A DNA stretch of 50,488 nt from Bdellovibrionia bacterium (GCA_030432925.1 JAUILT010000009.1:1-50488); one strand, 5' to 3'; shown: positions 34,821 to 43,108, numbered from the stretch's first letter. Notes: generated from the sequence alone by a model not told the origin. Made by a program: numbers and translations.

Positions 34821-35288
34821 ATGAGACCTAAAGGTGAAACGAGCCGGTTCGGTTTTATTTTAGTATTAATAGTTTTACTTGTGGGGGTGACGGCAACAGC
34901 AACAGGAGCTTTGGCATCTCCTCAGGATCAACGTCGTTATGAACTTGTCAAATGCACATCGGAGCGTGTTGGTACAGTCTGGTTGTCGTTTGGGCATCTC
35001 ATTCGTAGTGGTGGTCACGAACTAGAGACTTTCACTACAGAGTTAGTTTACTTTGGTAATGACGGCCATGTTCACCGGAAAGTTTGGATGGATTACCGTG
35101 AGGCATTGAAGGATGTTGATGTTCGGGCTCGTCAAAGTGGGTTGGGTGTGGATTTTCAGACATCCTATGGAGAGCGGCACTCCTTAACAATTCTTCAGTA
35201 CTCAGATGTGGCAACCGCTTTTGTGGGTAATTGGTCAGTCAAAGGCATTCGACAGATGAATGATCAGGTGGGTTGTACGGTCCATTAG
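34821..35288 (+). CDS. Small secreted or membrane-anchored protein of unknown function
   Basis: ATG 34821 follows GAGGGAG. The 155-residue protein has a signal/anchor (FILVLIVLLVGVTATATGALAS) and then about 120 residues, with ELVKCTSERVGTVWLSFGHLI and a Cys close to the C-terminus (QVGCTVH) that could form a disulfide with the Cys near residue 50. No family is recognised. Confidence 0.7.
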   Translation: MRPKGETSRFGFILVLIVLLVGVTATATGALASPQDQRRYELVKCTSERVGTVWLSFGHLIRSGGHELETFTTELVYFGNDGHVHRKVWMDYREALKDVDVRARQSGLGVDFQTSYGERHSLTILQYSDVATAFVGNWSVKGIRQMNDQVGCTVH

Positions 35289-35300
35289 AGCCCTATTTAT

Positions 35301-35316
35301 TGGCACCTCGCTTGCA
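35301..35316 (+). promoter_or_regulatory. Candidate sigma-54 promoter, closest match to consensus
   Basis: TGGCACCTCGCTTGCA matches TGGCAC-N5-TTGCA at every consensus position. GC is 55 bases before the start codon at 35370. Confidence 0.7.
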
Positions 35317-35369
35317 AAAAATCTTTGCTATAGTGTGAATAGTCCAAGTGCAAGCGACGAGGAGCCAAA

Positions 35370-37439
35370 GTGACAAAATTTGACGAAATTGTAAAAAGAC
35401 TGATCCTTCTGACTCTGTCCATTTTTGGGAGTTTTTCGTTGGCTGATGTGGATAGGGTCCACTGGGTGGAGTCTACATATGAGAGACTGCCTCACCTTTT
35501 GAGGGCAGCAAAGACATCCGGCTCTATTGAAGATAAAGAAGTCTTGGAATTTCTGAAAGTTATAGAATCCTTTTATAGTGCTGAAAAAAAACCACCTTTA
35601 GTCTTTGTTGATGATTCTAATAAGTTTATCATCCATCCGGGGGAAAAACCCCGATTGATGAGGGCTCCAGAGGGTTATGAAACAGAAATTTTTGTGAACG
35701 AGGAGTTACTTTCTAGTGATAACTTAGATGTCAGTTTACTTCAGTTGATCAAGTTTTTTTTGCATGAGTTGGGTCATAAAACAGAATTGGCTGACGTTGA
35801 AACCAGAGATCGCTGGGCACAGCAAATTGAAGATTATTTCTTTCCGTATTTTTTTCGAGTCAACAATGACAGCGGATCCATGGTTGAGATGCTGAGCCTT
35901 CCCAAAGATCAAATACAAAGGCCTTTTTCAGAACAACCATTTATGATTCAACCCACATTTTTGATTTTTGTCCACGATGCTCAATCCGTTAGAGATTTGA
36001 CAGGCGATGTTCAGGGCAAGGTCACTGAAAAAAGCATGCTGATCAGAAACTTATCCAGTGATCTGAACCTGGCTCTTTCAGAAATGGCTAACGTGGTCAA
36101 GGATGCTTTTGCTAACGAACTCGCACCTTTTATGGATCAAATTATAGGGGGACTTGCAAAAGCTGTTGGAATAGAAATGGGTGATGGCATGCAGGCTGCT
36201 TTTGAGAAGTTTGATGGCCGCTATCAACACCTTTCGGCTTTGGGAATTCATAAGGTCTCCCATTTTGATAAGACGATCATACTTGAAGGGCATTTGGACT
36301 TCTTTCATAGTCATGCTAATACCACTTCCATGGGATTGAAAGGGCTTCCCTTCGCCCAGGAGCAGACTCAGCCTTTGCGTGTGATGATTTCTCTGACAGA
36401 TATCGAGCCGCAATTTCAGGTGCAAGCCTCTTTAGAGTTGGATACCTCCCAAGTAGCCAAGGTGAAGTCCGTTCGCAGAAGTAATAGCAAAGTGGTGTAT
36501 CTGGAGGTGGAGCTAGAATGGCCTGAACAGCCTTATAGTACCGAGCTTGTCTTGAACTTTGACAGAGGTTCTGTGCGGGTAAAAAGCACAGGCCTGACAG
36601 CACTTGGAAGTGATCGCTATAAAATAAAATTTGAACTTTCAGACCCCTCAGCTTCTTTGGGGGAGCAAACTTACTCTGTAGTTGTTGATGACCAGAAAGT
36701 GATTCCCCTGGAGCATGAAGTAGAACTTGGATCTGGGCCCCCTTCCTCCAGAGCCGGTGAGGTGCTTAACGTTGATGGCAGCAGTTTTGGGGTTTGGGGA
36801 TACCGGGGAGCGACACTGTCAAAGGAAGGAACTTTTTCTCATCTAGAATCACCCATTCTTTCGCCCTATCAGATTTCCAATGAAAAGCAGTTTGTTATTG
36901 TGCCACAGCAGTTCTGGGTGGAATTTGAAGTTGAAGAGGGAGCTGAAGTGGCCGGTGCTGAACTCTATGTGAATGTTGAGCAGTATATTCTGGACATAAG
37001 AGAGAAGAACAAAGAAGGAGAACTCACAGGAAAGCTAATGAACTCCTTTGAGGTTTGGGAAACCGTAGGGGCAAAATCAAAACGTCAGCGCTACACTGAC
37101 GCAGGAACTGTGATAGAATCAAAAGTCATTAAAATGTCGTTGAATCTGCTATTAGAACACATGGTGATCTCTCCGGGGAGCCAACCTGGTCTACAAAAGG
37201 TGAGGATCCCGACGGCGACACCTATTCCTCATATTCGAGATCTGCGAGAGAGCTGGGAGGCGCATAGGCTTCCAGCTTTCAACCCCCACAACCTACTTAT
37301 CACAACTATGGATGGTCGTAGTTATGTTCATAACTTTCGGCCGGAAATTGATCCTACGGAGTTTACAGAAACTCATCCCCTGTGCTTGGGACTGATGAGT
37401 AAAAAGCACGACTCATCAAAGAGTACGGACTCCAAATAA
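35370..37439 (+). CDS. Large secreted protein with HELGH zinc-protease motif
   Basis: A 689-residue protein with signal peptide (ILLTLSIFGSFSLA). It carries HELGH at 132-136 in a helix, flanked by acidic residues (ELADVETRDRW), consistent with a gluzincin-type HExxH zinc site. The C-terminal half (about 330-680) is beta-rich with Ig-like strands. I recognise no named family. The start codon is GTG (GAGGAGCCAAA upstream). The 3' end overlaps by 24 bases the convergent secreted gene that accompanies the TIGR02147 regulator. It probably acts outside the inner membrane. Confidence 0.75.
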   Translation: MTKFDEIVKRLILLTLSIFGSFSLADVDRVHWVESTYERLPHLLRAAKTSGSIEDKEVLEFLKVIESFYSAEKKPPLVFVDDSNKFIIHPGEKPRLMRAPEGYETEIFVNEELLSSDNLDVSLLQLIKFFLHELGHKTELADVETRDRWAQQIEDYFFPYFFRVNNDSGSMVEMLSLPKDQIQRPFSEQPFMIQPTFLIFVHDAQSVRDLTGDVQGKVTEKSMLIRNLSSDLNLALSEMANVVKDAFANELAPFMDQIIGGLAKAVGIEMGDGMQAAFEKFDGRYQHLSALGIHKVSHFDKTIILEGHLDFFHSHANTTSMGLKGLPFAQEQTQPLRVMISLTDIEPQFQVQASLELDTSQVAKVKSVRRSNSKVVYLEVELEWPEQPYSTELVLNFDRGSVRVKSTGLTALGSDRYKIKFELSDPSASLGEQTYSVVVDDQKVIPLEHEVELGSGPPSSRAGEVLNVDGSSFGVWGYRGATLSKEGTFSHLESPILSPYQISNEKQFVIVPQQFWVEFEVEEGAEVAGAELYVNVEQYILDIREKNKEGELTGKLMNSFEVWETVGAKSKRQRYTDAGTVIESKVIKMSLNLLLEHMVISPGSQPGLQKVRIPTATPIPHIRDLRESWEAHRLPAFNPHNLLITTMDGRSYVHNFRPEIDPTEFTETHPLCLGLMSKKHDSSKSTDSK

Positions 37440-38162
37440 CACAGCTGTCCACTCTTTTGTTGATTTTCTTTGCTGAATTTGCACTTGCCCTTTGTATGTC
37501 AGCTGCTCACATTGCCAGTAGGCTGTCAGGAAAAAGGCAGATCTTTTTACTGACATATCCGTGGTATTTATCAGTTCAAAATCTGTTTTTGTACAGTGAG
37601 TTGTTGGCCAAATCAGGTTTTCAGTGTCCAAAAACTCATTGCCATCCTGGATTCCAGACACTAGGCCTGTGGGGTTTTCAAAATAAAGGAGTCTTGAGCG
37701 ACCATTCCTGAAAACCTGGAACTCCCAGTTGGACTTAGGGAAAAGGCGATTCACTGCGGTGGTCATCAGAGAGGTGACAGCAGCCTTTGAGGGAATACTA
37801 AGGAGGGCGTATGCGATCACTTGATCGATGTAAAAACCCCTGTCATTGATCAAGTGCAGGTTTAAAACCACCTCTTGTTTTACAAAGTCCAGATGAAATA
37901 TTTCTGAAAAGCCGCTTCCAAAGTTTAAAGTCCACTGGGTGATGTTAGAAGAAGACAGAAGGTCTTTGAGTTTTGATTGTGTTAAAGGATCCAGCAGTTT
38001 TTGGCTTTCGGAGGCTGAAACCAGTTGTAGAATTTCTGCAATGGCAGAAAACTGAGTTAGAGCTCTCATTTCTGTGTCTCCACCACCGTTACCAATCACC
38101 CGCACATTGGCGAAGGCACTACCGGAAAATACAAAACACAATATCAAAATTTTAAACTTCAT
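37416..38162 (-). CDS. Secreted protein with VIGNGGG motif, partner of a TIGR02147 regulator
   Basis: ATG 38162 is preferred because GGAGG lies 6 bases upstream and a signal peptide follows (MKFKILILCFVFSGSAFA). The 248-residue protein begins its mature part NVRVIGNGGGDTEMRAL, a motif that, as I recall, marks a family of small secreted proteins in Bdellovibrio-like genomes. The function is unknown. It overlaps the upstream regulator by 11 bases and is surely co-transcribed with it. Confidence 0.75.
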   Translation of the reverse strand: MKFKILILCFVFSGSAFANVRVIGNGGGDTEMRALTQFSAIAEILQLVSASESQKLLDPLTQSKLKDLLSSSNITQWTLNFGSGFSEIFHLDFVKQEVVLNLHLINDRGFYIDQVIAYALLSIPSKAAVTSLMTTAVNRLFPKSNWEFQVFRNGRSRLLYFENPTGLVSGIQDGNEFLDTENLIWPTTHCTKTDFELINTTDMSVKRSAFFLTAYWQCEQLTYKGQVQIQQRKSTKEWTAVLFGVRTL

Positions 38163-38973
38163 TGGGGTCCTCCACAGGAAACACCTGTAATGTGATGGTT
38201 TGAACAGAGAGTTTGTCTTTATCGAGTTCAGTTTTTGAGAATTCGGCCGCTGTTTCAAGGATCTTCTTTTTCAGCTCTTCGTGAAAAGAAGCTATTTGAT
38301 TTTTGGGAATAGAAACAAACAGGCTTTGGCTTTCCCGCTGTTTCATATCAAATTTTTCAAGGGCCATTTGTGACAGCTTAAGAATCTGATTATGGGATTT
38401 TCTGATGGCTTCACTGGGAATGGTGTTTCCCGCCAGGCTGTAGTCATTTGTGGGCTCATAGCCCCTATCTACGGGCCTCAAAAGTTGAAGGTCCACTAGG
38501 GAGTCAATGGATTCTTCAATAGTTTTGTTATCCAATCCTGTTTTTTGGGCGAGTTCGTCAGCAGACCAGCCGGGGTGAGCCCCAAAAAATGCGAGAATGG
38601 CAAAATAATGCCAGTCGGAAATCGTCCGATAGACCTTTTCTTGAATGGCTCCATGAGAGCTTTCCAGGCGCTGGCAGATTCTGAAAATAGCAGCATCACG
38701 ATCTTTTTTTAATTTGGAATGGGCCGTGAGTAAATCGCACCAGTGATAGCGATGTTCTCCTTGCAGTTTTAACTTGTCGGCCAGGTTTTCTGCTTTGTCA
38801 TGAGACAGTTTGGATTTGCCAGATAAAAACTCTGAAAGATGAGAGGGCGATAGTCCCAAGTCCCTGGCAAAGGCTCGAATGGAATAGCTACCATTGCGCT
38901 TCTTTCGGGCTCGAAATTCGGCCTGAACATACGAGATGGGTTCTTTTGGGAAAATCTGTTCCATAATGCTCAT
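38152..38973 (-). CDS. TIGR02147 family transcriptional regulator
   Basis: A 273-residue regulator with an N-terminal XRE-like HTH (RAFARDLGLSPSHLSEFLSGKSKLS), followed by the characteristic helical DUF4423-type region (HWCDLLTAHSK; VYRTISDWHYFAILAF; WSADELAQKTGLD). Known mainly from Bdellovibrio, Fibrobacter and related groups; targets are usually unknown. The start at 38973 has AAGGA 11 bases upstream; the longer frame to 39168 overlaps the lipoprotein gene and is unlikely. It likely controls the co-transcribed secreted protein. Confidence 0.88.
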   Translation of the reverse strand: MSIMEQIFPKEPISYVQAEFRARKKRNGSYSIRAFARDLGLSPSHLSEFLSGKSKLSHDKAENLADKLKLQGEHRYHWCDLLTAHSKLKKDRDAAIFRICQRLESSHGAIQEKVYRTISDWHYFAILAFFGAHPGWSADELAQKTGLDNKTIEESIDSLVDLQLLRPVDRGYEPTNDYSLAGNTIPSEAIRKSHNQILKLSQMALEKFDMKQRESQSLFVSIPKNQIASFHEELKKKILETAAEFSKTELDKDKLSVQTITLQVFPVEDPNEV

Positions 38974-39061
38974 GCAATCTATTGCTTCCTTGTGGAGCTG
39001 TCCATGGGGTCCACAGGTTTCTTCTAAAAAAGGAACCGGCGTGGACCCATGGGAATAGCAA

Positions 39062-39484
39062 TTACATGGACTTGGAGAGCTTTTTTTGACACTTGTAGCT
39101 GATATGCCACTCTTTGACCTGCATAGTGGTCGATGATGTGGAAGCGTCTGTACCCCCTGCGTCACCACTCACAAGAGGAAGTCCAAACAGACTTCCCACC
39201 TGAGTTTCTGTGGAGTTGCGATTGGAGGTTTTTTGCTTGGAATTGGTGGTCGTTCCTACGGCCACCTCACCTTCGGATTGAACCTCTGGAGCGAGTGGTG
39301 CGCAGTTTTTGCTCATCAGGGTTTGTGCCTTGGCACGGTCCTCATCCCGGTACTCCGTTGGGATAGAGATAATCCCTTGTTTTCTGGGCTTCAAGGACAC
39401 ATTTCTTGCTTTTCCTTGATAGGGCACAGTTTGACAGCCAGTTATGGACAGTAAAGCAAAGGCAAATAGGATTTGGTATTTCAT
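39062..39484 (-). CDS. Small lipoprotein of unknown function
   Basis: 140 residues with lipobox LSITGC (Cys17). GGGGGG lies a few bases before the ATG at 39484. The mature part holds basic segments, then a Ser/Thr/Gly-rich linker (SGDAGGTDASTSSTT) and a C-terminal KEWHISYKC, suggesting a small globular end. No family assigned. It lies upstream of the TIGR02147 regulator and on the same strand, 88 bases away. Confidence 0.65.
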   Translation of the reverse strand: MKYQILFAFALLSITGCQTVPYQGKARNVSLKPRKQGIISIPTEYRDEDRAKAQTLMSKNCAPLAPEVQSEGEVAVGTTTNSKQKTSNRNSTETQVGSLFGLPLVSGDAGGTDASTSSTTMQVKEWHISYKCQKKLSKSM

Positions 39485-39565
39485 TTTCCCCCCATTCCAT
39501 TAAATTTGATGTTGATTCCGATTTGGATGAAATCCTTTCAAAAACTTTAATCACGAGGCCTGTCA

Positions 39566-39581
39566 GCTTGTAAAGACAAGC
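39566..39581. other. Perfect hairpin GCTTGT-AAAG-ACAAGC
   Basis: A 6-bp perfect stem with tetraloop lies 38 bases beyond the ceramidase-like stop codon. It lacks a T-tract in either direction; it could be part of a weak terminator. Confidence 0.3.
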
Positions 39582-39618
39582 CCTCAGGGAAGTGTTCGCT
39601 GGTGTTCGGAAAAAATAT

Positions 39619-40338
39619 TCAGTGACTGACTCTACGCATATGGAAACCATATGAGAGCATGCTAGCAGCACTGATAAGATGCCATAAAACGTGTCCATGG
39701 AGGAATAAATTCTCAGGCTCACAGTAGATACGTTGAATATCCATAATGGCAAAGGTCTGTGCCAAGGCGAGCAACAGTGCAGACAGAATAAAAAATAAAT
39801 AGTTTTTTAACACTCCCTGTTTCCAGCCAGAGGCCAGATCTAGAGTCAGCACTGGTAGGATACCCATGGCCACAATGGGTTGAATGGGCCAGTCGACAAT
39901 ATCAAAAATCATAAAAGCTACGGTATGTAAGGAAAAATAAAACCACAGGAGTGTTAAAAATGAGGCCTCAGGCTTTCCTTGGAACCTGCGGGTATTAAAG
40001 GCCAAAAGATAGCTAGTGACCAGAAACATCCCTAGAAAATCGATATATTGGGTGAGGTAATTGTTCGTGGCGTGATAGAAAAAAGAGACAGCCCCCATAA
40101 ACAGCACACACCAGGAAAAGTTTTGGATCACTTTTAAACGAAATCTTTGAATCAGAATCACAAAAGTCAGGGCAAAGGCCAGGTTGCTCCAGGCGTTGGC
40201 AGGTTCGTTGATATAAGAGCAGATAGTGGGCTCACACCAGTTGACGTTGGGGGGACCATAGCTTTTCTGAGCTTCATACCAAGGGCAGCCGAGTTCAATG
40301 GTGTACTCGCGATGAGTGTTGTAGGGAGCTGAATCCAT
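39619..40338 (-). CDS. Ceramidase-like integral membrane hydrolase (CREST superfamily)
   Basis: A multi-pass membrane protein (seven hydrophobic segments) like alkaline ceramidase. Characteristic parts are VNWCEPTICSYINEPANAWSNLAF, SFFYHATNN, YIDFLGMFLVTSY and the C-terminal HGHVLWHLISA. The zinc ligands (two or three His) and Asp are thus present. Members hydrolyse amide bonds in sphingolipids or act on related lipids; many Bdellovibrio-like bacteria contain sphingolipids, but no ceramide-synthesis gene is visible here. ATG 40338 is a guess; TTG 40377 would add 13 residues and neither has a good ribosome site. Confidence 0.78.
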   Translation of the reverse strand: MDSAPYNTHREYTIELGCPWYEAQKSYGPPNVNWCEPTICSYINEPANAWSNLAFALTFVILIQRFRLKVIQNFSWCVLFMGAVSFFYHATNNYLTQYIDFLGMFLVTSYLLAFNTRRFQGKPEASFLTLLWFYFSLHTVAFMIFDIVDWPIQPIVAMGILPVLTLDLASGWKQGVLKNYLFFILSALLLALAQTFAIMDIQRIYCEPENLFLHGHVLWHLISAASMLSYGFHMRRVSH

Positions 40339-40382
40339 CAAGTCATCAGTATCAGTTGTGAAGGCCTTTGTCGTCAAAAACT

Positions 40383-40396
40383 TTGACAGTTGTCAA
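40383..40396. promoter_or_regulatory. Perfect palindrome TTGACA-GT-TGTCAA
   Basis: A 14-bp site with perfect 6-bp arms, centred about 72 bases upstream of the start predicted from the sigma-54-like promoter at 40436. Its TGACA/TGTCA halves resemble the nested dyad near ccoI, but with a short centre. It could be an activator site for the metzincin-like gene or an operator of the ceramidase-like gene. Confidence 0.45.
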
Positions 40397-40435
40397 GCGA
40401 GGAGCGTCTCAGGGGGATTTGAAGGAGATCTTGAG

Positions 40436-40451
40436 TGGTCCTATCGTTGCA
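40436..40451 (+). promoter_or_regulatory. Candidate sigma-54 promoter of the metzincin-like gene
   Basis: TGGTCCTATCGTTGCA has GG-N10-GC spacing and a perfect -12 (TTGCA); the -24 is TGGTC. GC is 44 bases before the ATG at 40494, and GGAGGAGGG precedes that ATG. Confidence 0.45.
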
Positions 40452-40493
40452 GTTTGAGAATACTACGATATTGAAATCATCGGAGGAGGGATA

Positions 40494-41570
40494 ATGTTGG
40501 CTTCTTTTATAGGTCAGGGAATGGCCCTGATTGTAGTTGGGTGTCTTTGCTTACCGGCTTTTGGGGCGAGTCATTCTGGAAAGTCAAACAACTCTGTTGA
40601 GACACACCTTTCTCGGCAGAATAAAACAATGAATACAATCTACCAGTTGGGAAAACCTACAGGAAGAGCCGCTTATTTTTTAGGACGGCAGCCGTGGTTG
40701 ACTTACTGGAGAAGCCGTCCCGTAAATAGGTCGGATGTTCGGTTCGGTCATTATTTAATGCAAGTTTATTCTATGTACTGTGACTTGAAGGGTCTTAAAA
40801 ACCAATGCTTAAGCAATGGCCTTAAAGTCTTTTTTAAGATATCTGGTCACTCGCGTTCAAGATCCAGTCTTTACGTCAAAGTGAATGGGCGCACCAAAGT
40901 CAGTAACTCGTTTCAGGAGATTCGTTCATTTTTATTTGGAGAGTTCGAACGTTATGGAGGTCGTACTTTGATCACAACGGTTCTGAGAGATAAAATTCAA
41001 CCATCTCCTAGAACGGTGCTAAGAACTCGGTTTTTGGTGCATTTACGTTCTAATGGCTCTGGAAATGCTCAGTGGAAAGGCCATGGGTTTCGCAGAGCTA
41101 TGCTCCGTCAGTCAGAGGCGGCTCTCGGAAAGATGTTTCATATTTGGCAGAAAGGGTCACAGAATATTAAAAACAACCCTTTGTATAATAGAAGTCAACG
41201 TCAGCTCCTGAATACCTATCAAGGGCTCAGAGCTTCACATGCTATTACTGCAGCTATTTCTCGTCCCTCAGCCAATGACTCCGGAGGGGTCGCATGGAAT
41301 AATCGTCCTCAGCGTCCTTTTGTAATGAAGTCGTGTAAGGCTATGCATAAGAGAAATTACTCACAAGCTATGGATGCTCGCTGTACGGCTCGCGGAATTT
41401 ATTTGCATGAAATGGCTCACGTGTTTGGTCTTCATCACTGTAAAACTCATCCCGATAAACAATCTTCTCTTTGTACAGAAAACTTTTGGAAGCGTCGTGA
41501 TGGTCGGAGGTGGTTGAGAAATCAGATTGCTAACAAAACTCGTGCCCTGTCGGTGTCCTATGCATATTAA
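40494..41570 (+). CDS. Secreted metzincin-like zinc metalloprotease
   Basis: A 358-residue exported protein (signal MLASFIGQGMALIVVGCLCLPAFGA). Near the C-terminus it has the extended zinc motif HEMAHVFGLHH (His305, Glu306, His309, Gly312, His315), matching HExxHxxGxxH of metzincins. The region before is basic and rich in Arg/Ser with no known fold. A Met-turn is not obvious downstream, so catalytic activity is likely but not proved. It is followed by a membrane-anchored acidic protein whose start lies inside its 3' end. Confidence 0.78.
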   Translation: MLASFIGQGMALIVVGCLCLPAFGASHSGKSNNSVETHLSRQNKTMNTIYQLGKPTGRAAYFLGRQPWLTYWRSRPVNRSDVRFGHYLMQVYSMYCDLKGLKNQCLSNGLKVFFKISGHSRSRSSLYVKVNGRTKVSNSFQEIRSFLFGEFERYGGRTLITTVLRDKIQPSPRTVLRTRFLVHLRSNGSGNAQWKGHGFRRAMLRQSEAALGKMFHIWQKGSQNIKNNPLYNRSQRQLLNTYQGLRASHAITAAISRPSANDSGGVAWNNRPQRPFVMKSCKAMHKRNYSQAMDARCTARGIYLHEMAHVFGLHHCKTHPDKQSSLCTENFWKRRDGRRWLRNQIANKTRALSVSYAY

Positions 41571-42075
41571 GTCGAATAAGCTAGTGAATGTATCTGTTTG
41601 TTTTTTGATCTTTTTGATACTTGGATTTATTATCTGGGAAAAAAGAAGGCTTGACCTCGAACCAAAGAGTTCTCAGGCTTTAGCCAGCAGTAAATCAGCT
41701 GAAGAGATCGGGACCAAAGATTTTGTAACCCCTCATAATAGTGAAGATAGTACGCCTTCTAAAATATTAAAGGTGAAAAAGAAAAATAAGGATCACTTTG
41801 AACAGGCTCATAATCATAATGACTGTTTAAAGGCGATAGAGGAGGCCATGCAGAATGGAGCCATGGAATTTGAGGCTCCTGAAATATCAGAGCAGGAAAA
41901 GTTTGACTTTCTTTTGGAAAATCCTGAAGTCGAGGCGGCCCTTGAGCACTATGAAGAGTATATCATTGATGAAAATGGAAACCAGGTCCGCAGAGAGGAC
42001 CTAGAGGCAGATTTTGAATGGGAGTTGGAGCAACTGCAAGCCCAGGGTGAAGCTGTAGGAGCTATCGAAAACTGA
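41560..42075 (+). CDS. Acidic membrane-anchored protein, partner of the metzincin-like gene
   Basis: ATG 41560 overlaps the previous gene by 11 bases, so the two are coupled. The 171-residue protein has one N-terminal membrane helix (VSVCFLIFLILGFIIW), a Ser/Lys linker and a strongly acidic C-terminal domain (for example PEVEAALEHYEEYIIDENGN). An anti-protease or export partner is conceivable, but no family is known. Confidence 0.7.
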   Translation: MHIKSNKLVNVSVCFLIFLILGFIIWEKRRLDLEPKSSQALASSKSAEEIGTKDFVTPHNSEDSTPSKILKVKKKNKDHFEQAHNHNDCLKAIEEAMQNGAMEFEAPEISEQEKFDFLLENPEVEAALEHYEEYIIDENGNQVRREDLEADFEWELEQLQAQGEAVGAIEN

Positions 42076-42138
42076 AAAATTCAAACCTCTTTTCCAGCAA
42101 TCAGTCTTTGCAGGTTTGCAGAATCCAAAAAAGTTGTA

Positions 42139-42653
42139 ATGATGCCGAGTTTACGACGAGTGTCGCTTAGAGTAAATCCGAGCCACTGCCAAATCTTTGA
42201 AATTACAGGATTTCAAAATCGGCTCCAACTTTTTATTCGTCAACTTTCGTTCCCGGGATTATTCCTCATCATTCTCTCAATGGGATTTCTAGGAAGCTGG
42301 AATATGACCCAACTAAGCGTCCCCCGGAGGATTGGACACAAACAGGTTTAGCCCTTACTGATGGTGGGACAATGGCTGAACATTGCAAGGATGAAATATC
42401 CGATCTTGTTGGCAGAGTAAATGTTGCTCGGCTCAACGCAAAGAGAAAGCAATGTGAGCCTTCCACATTTCATTTCGGAGAAGGAAGGTTATCAGAATAC
42501 CAAACCCTCGCTGATGGGTTGTCAGACAATCAAAGTTGGGACTATTACAAGGTAAAAAGAGCAATTGGGAGCTTAGAGCATCAGTTGGACGATTTGAATA
42601 GCTGCCGACGACCGAGGAATCAACCTTCTAGTAGTTCCGAAGCTGTCAGGTAA
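42139..42653 (+). pseudogene. Lipoprotein gene frameshifted at its lipobox
   Basis: The first frame reads a hydrophobic signal ending SFPGLFLIILSMGFLGS. The sequence then shows TGGAATATGAC; one missing base after TG would restore a Cys codon and give GFLGS-C-EYDPTKRPPEDWTQ, a normal lipobox followed by a plausible mature protein in the next frame, which continues open to 42653 (…NAKRKQCEPSTFHF…). The second frame has an ATG only at 42372. A single-base deletion, real or from sequencing, is the simplest reading. No family assigned. Confidence 0.55.
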
Positions 42654-42991
42654 CGCCATTAGAAATTTATTTCCTTCTTTTATCTACATAAAATGCTGAG
42701 ATAAATACAAGTTGCACCATGAGTTCTTTTACGTTTTGTCCCATCTTCAAAACAAGAAGTTCTTCATGTAGCTGCCAATGGCAAATGTATCATGGTTTTT
42801 CAAATTTGGAATTTTACTCCGAGGTGGGCTTTTTGGGGCTACTAGAAAAAAAAGATCGCTCCTATGGGGATCTATGAGCCTAACAATGAAAATGGAGCAA
42901 TGGTTTTGTGGTGGCGAGGCAAAGTGAATTTTTAAGAAAAACCATCGTCAAAAGGTTTTTATTTTTTCTTTGTTTAATAACGCAAACTTTT
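42654..42991. other. Intergenic stretch with possible decayed coding remnant
   Basis: There is no good gene. A short plus-strand frame from ATG 42719 stops at 42877, but skipping one A in the run of eight A at 42846-42853 would lead into IAPMGIYEPNNENGAMVLWWRGKVNF, ending at 42935. This looks protein-like and may be a decayed gene end; support is weak. Confidence 0.3.
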
Positions 42992-43108
42992 CTATGCATG
43001 GAAATGAGAAATTCTTAGTATGAAGCGACCTGACATATCTGTTCGATTATAAACTCTCACCGAAGCACAACCACCCACAATAAAAAACAAAATACCAAGA
43101 CTCTTCAT
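42992..43108 (-). CDS. Very short lipoprotein (38 residues), possibly truncated
   Basis: Starting at ATG 43108, the peptide MKSLGILFFIVGGCASVRVYN continues to a stop at 42992. The first 14 residues are a perfect lipoprotein signal (lipobox VGGC). Only about 24 residues follow, so it may be the stump of a broken lipoprotein or a small lysis- or entericidin-like lipoprotein. It lies 33 bases after the 43142 gene on the same strand. Confidence 0.45.
   Translation of the reverse strand: MKSLGILFFIVGGCASVRVYNRTDMSGRFILRISHFHA

Noticed and set aside
38974-39168. N-terminal extension of the TIGR02147 regulator
   Set aside because: It has low-complexity Cys/Pro/Ser composition, overlaps the lipoprotein gene and precedes a good start at 38973.
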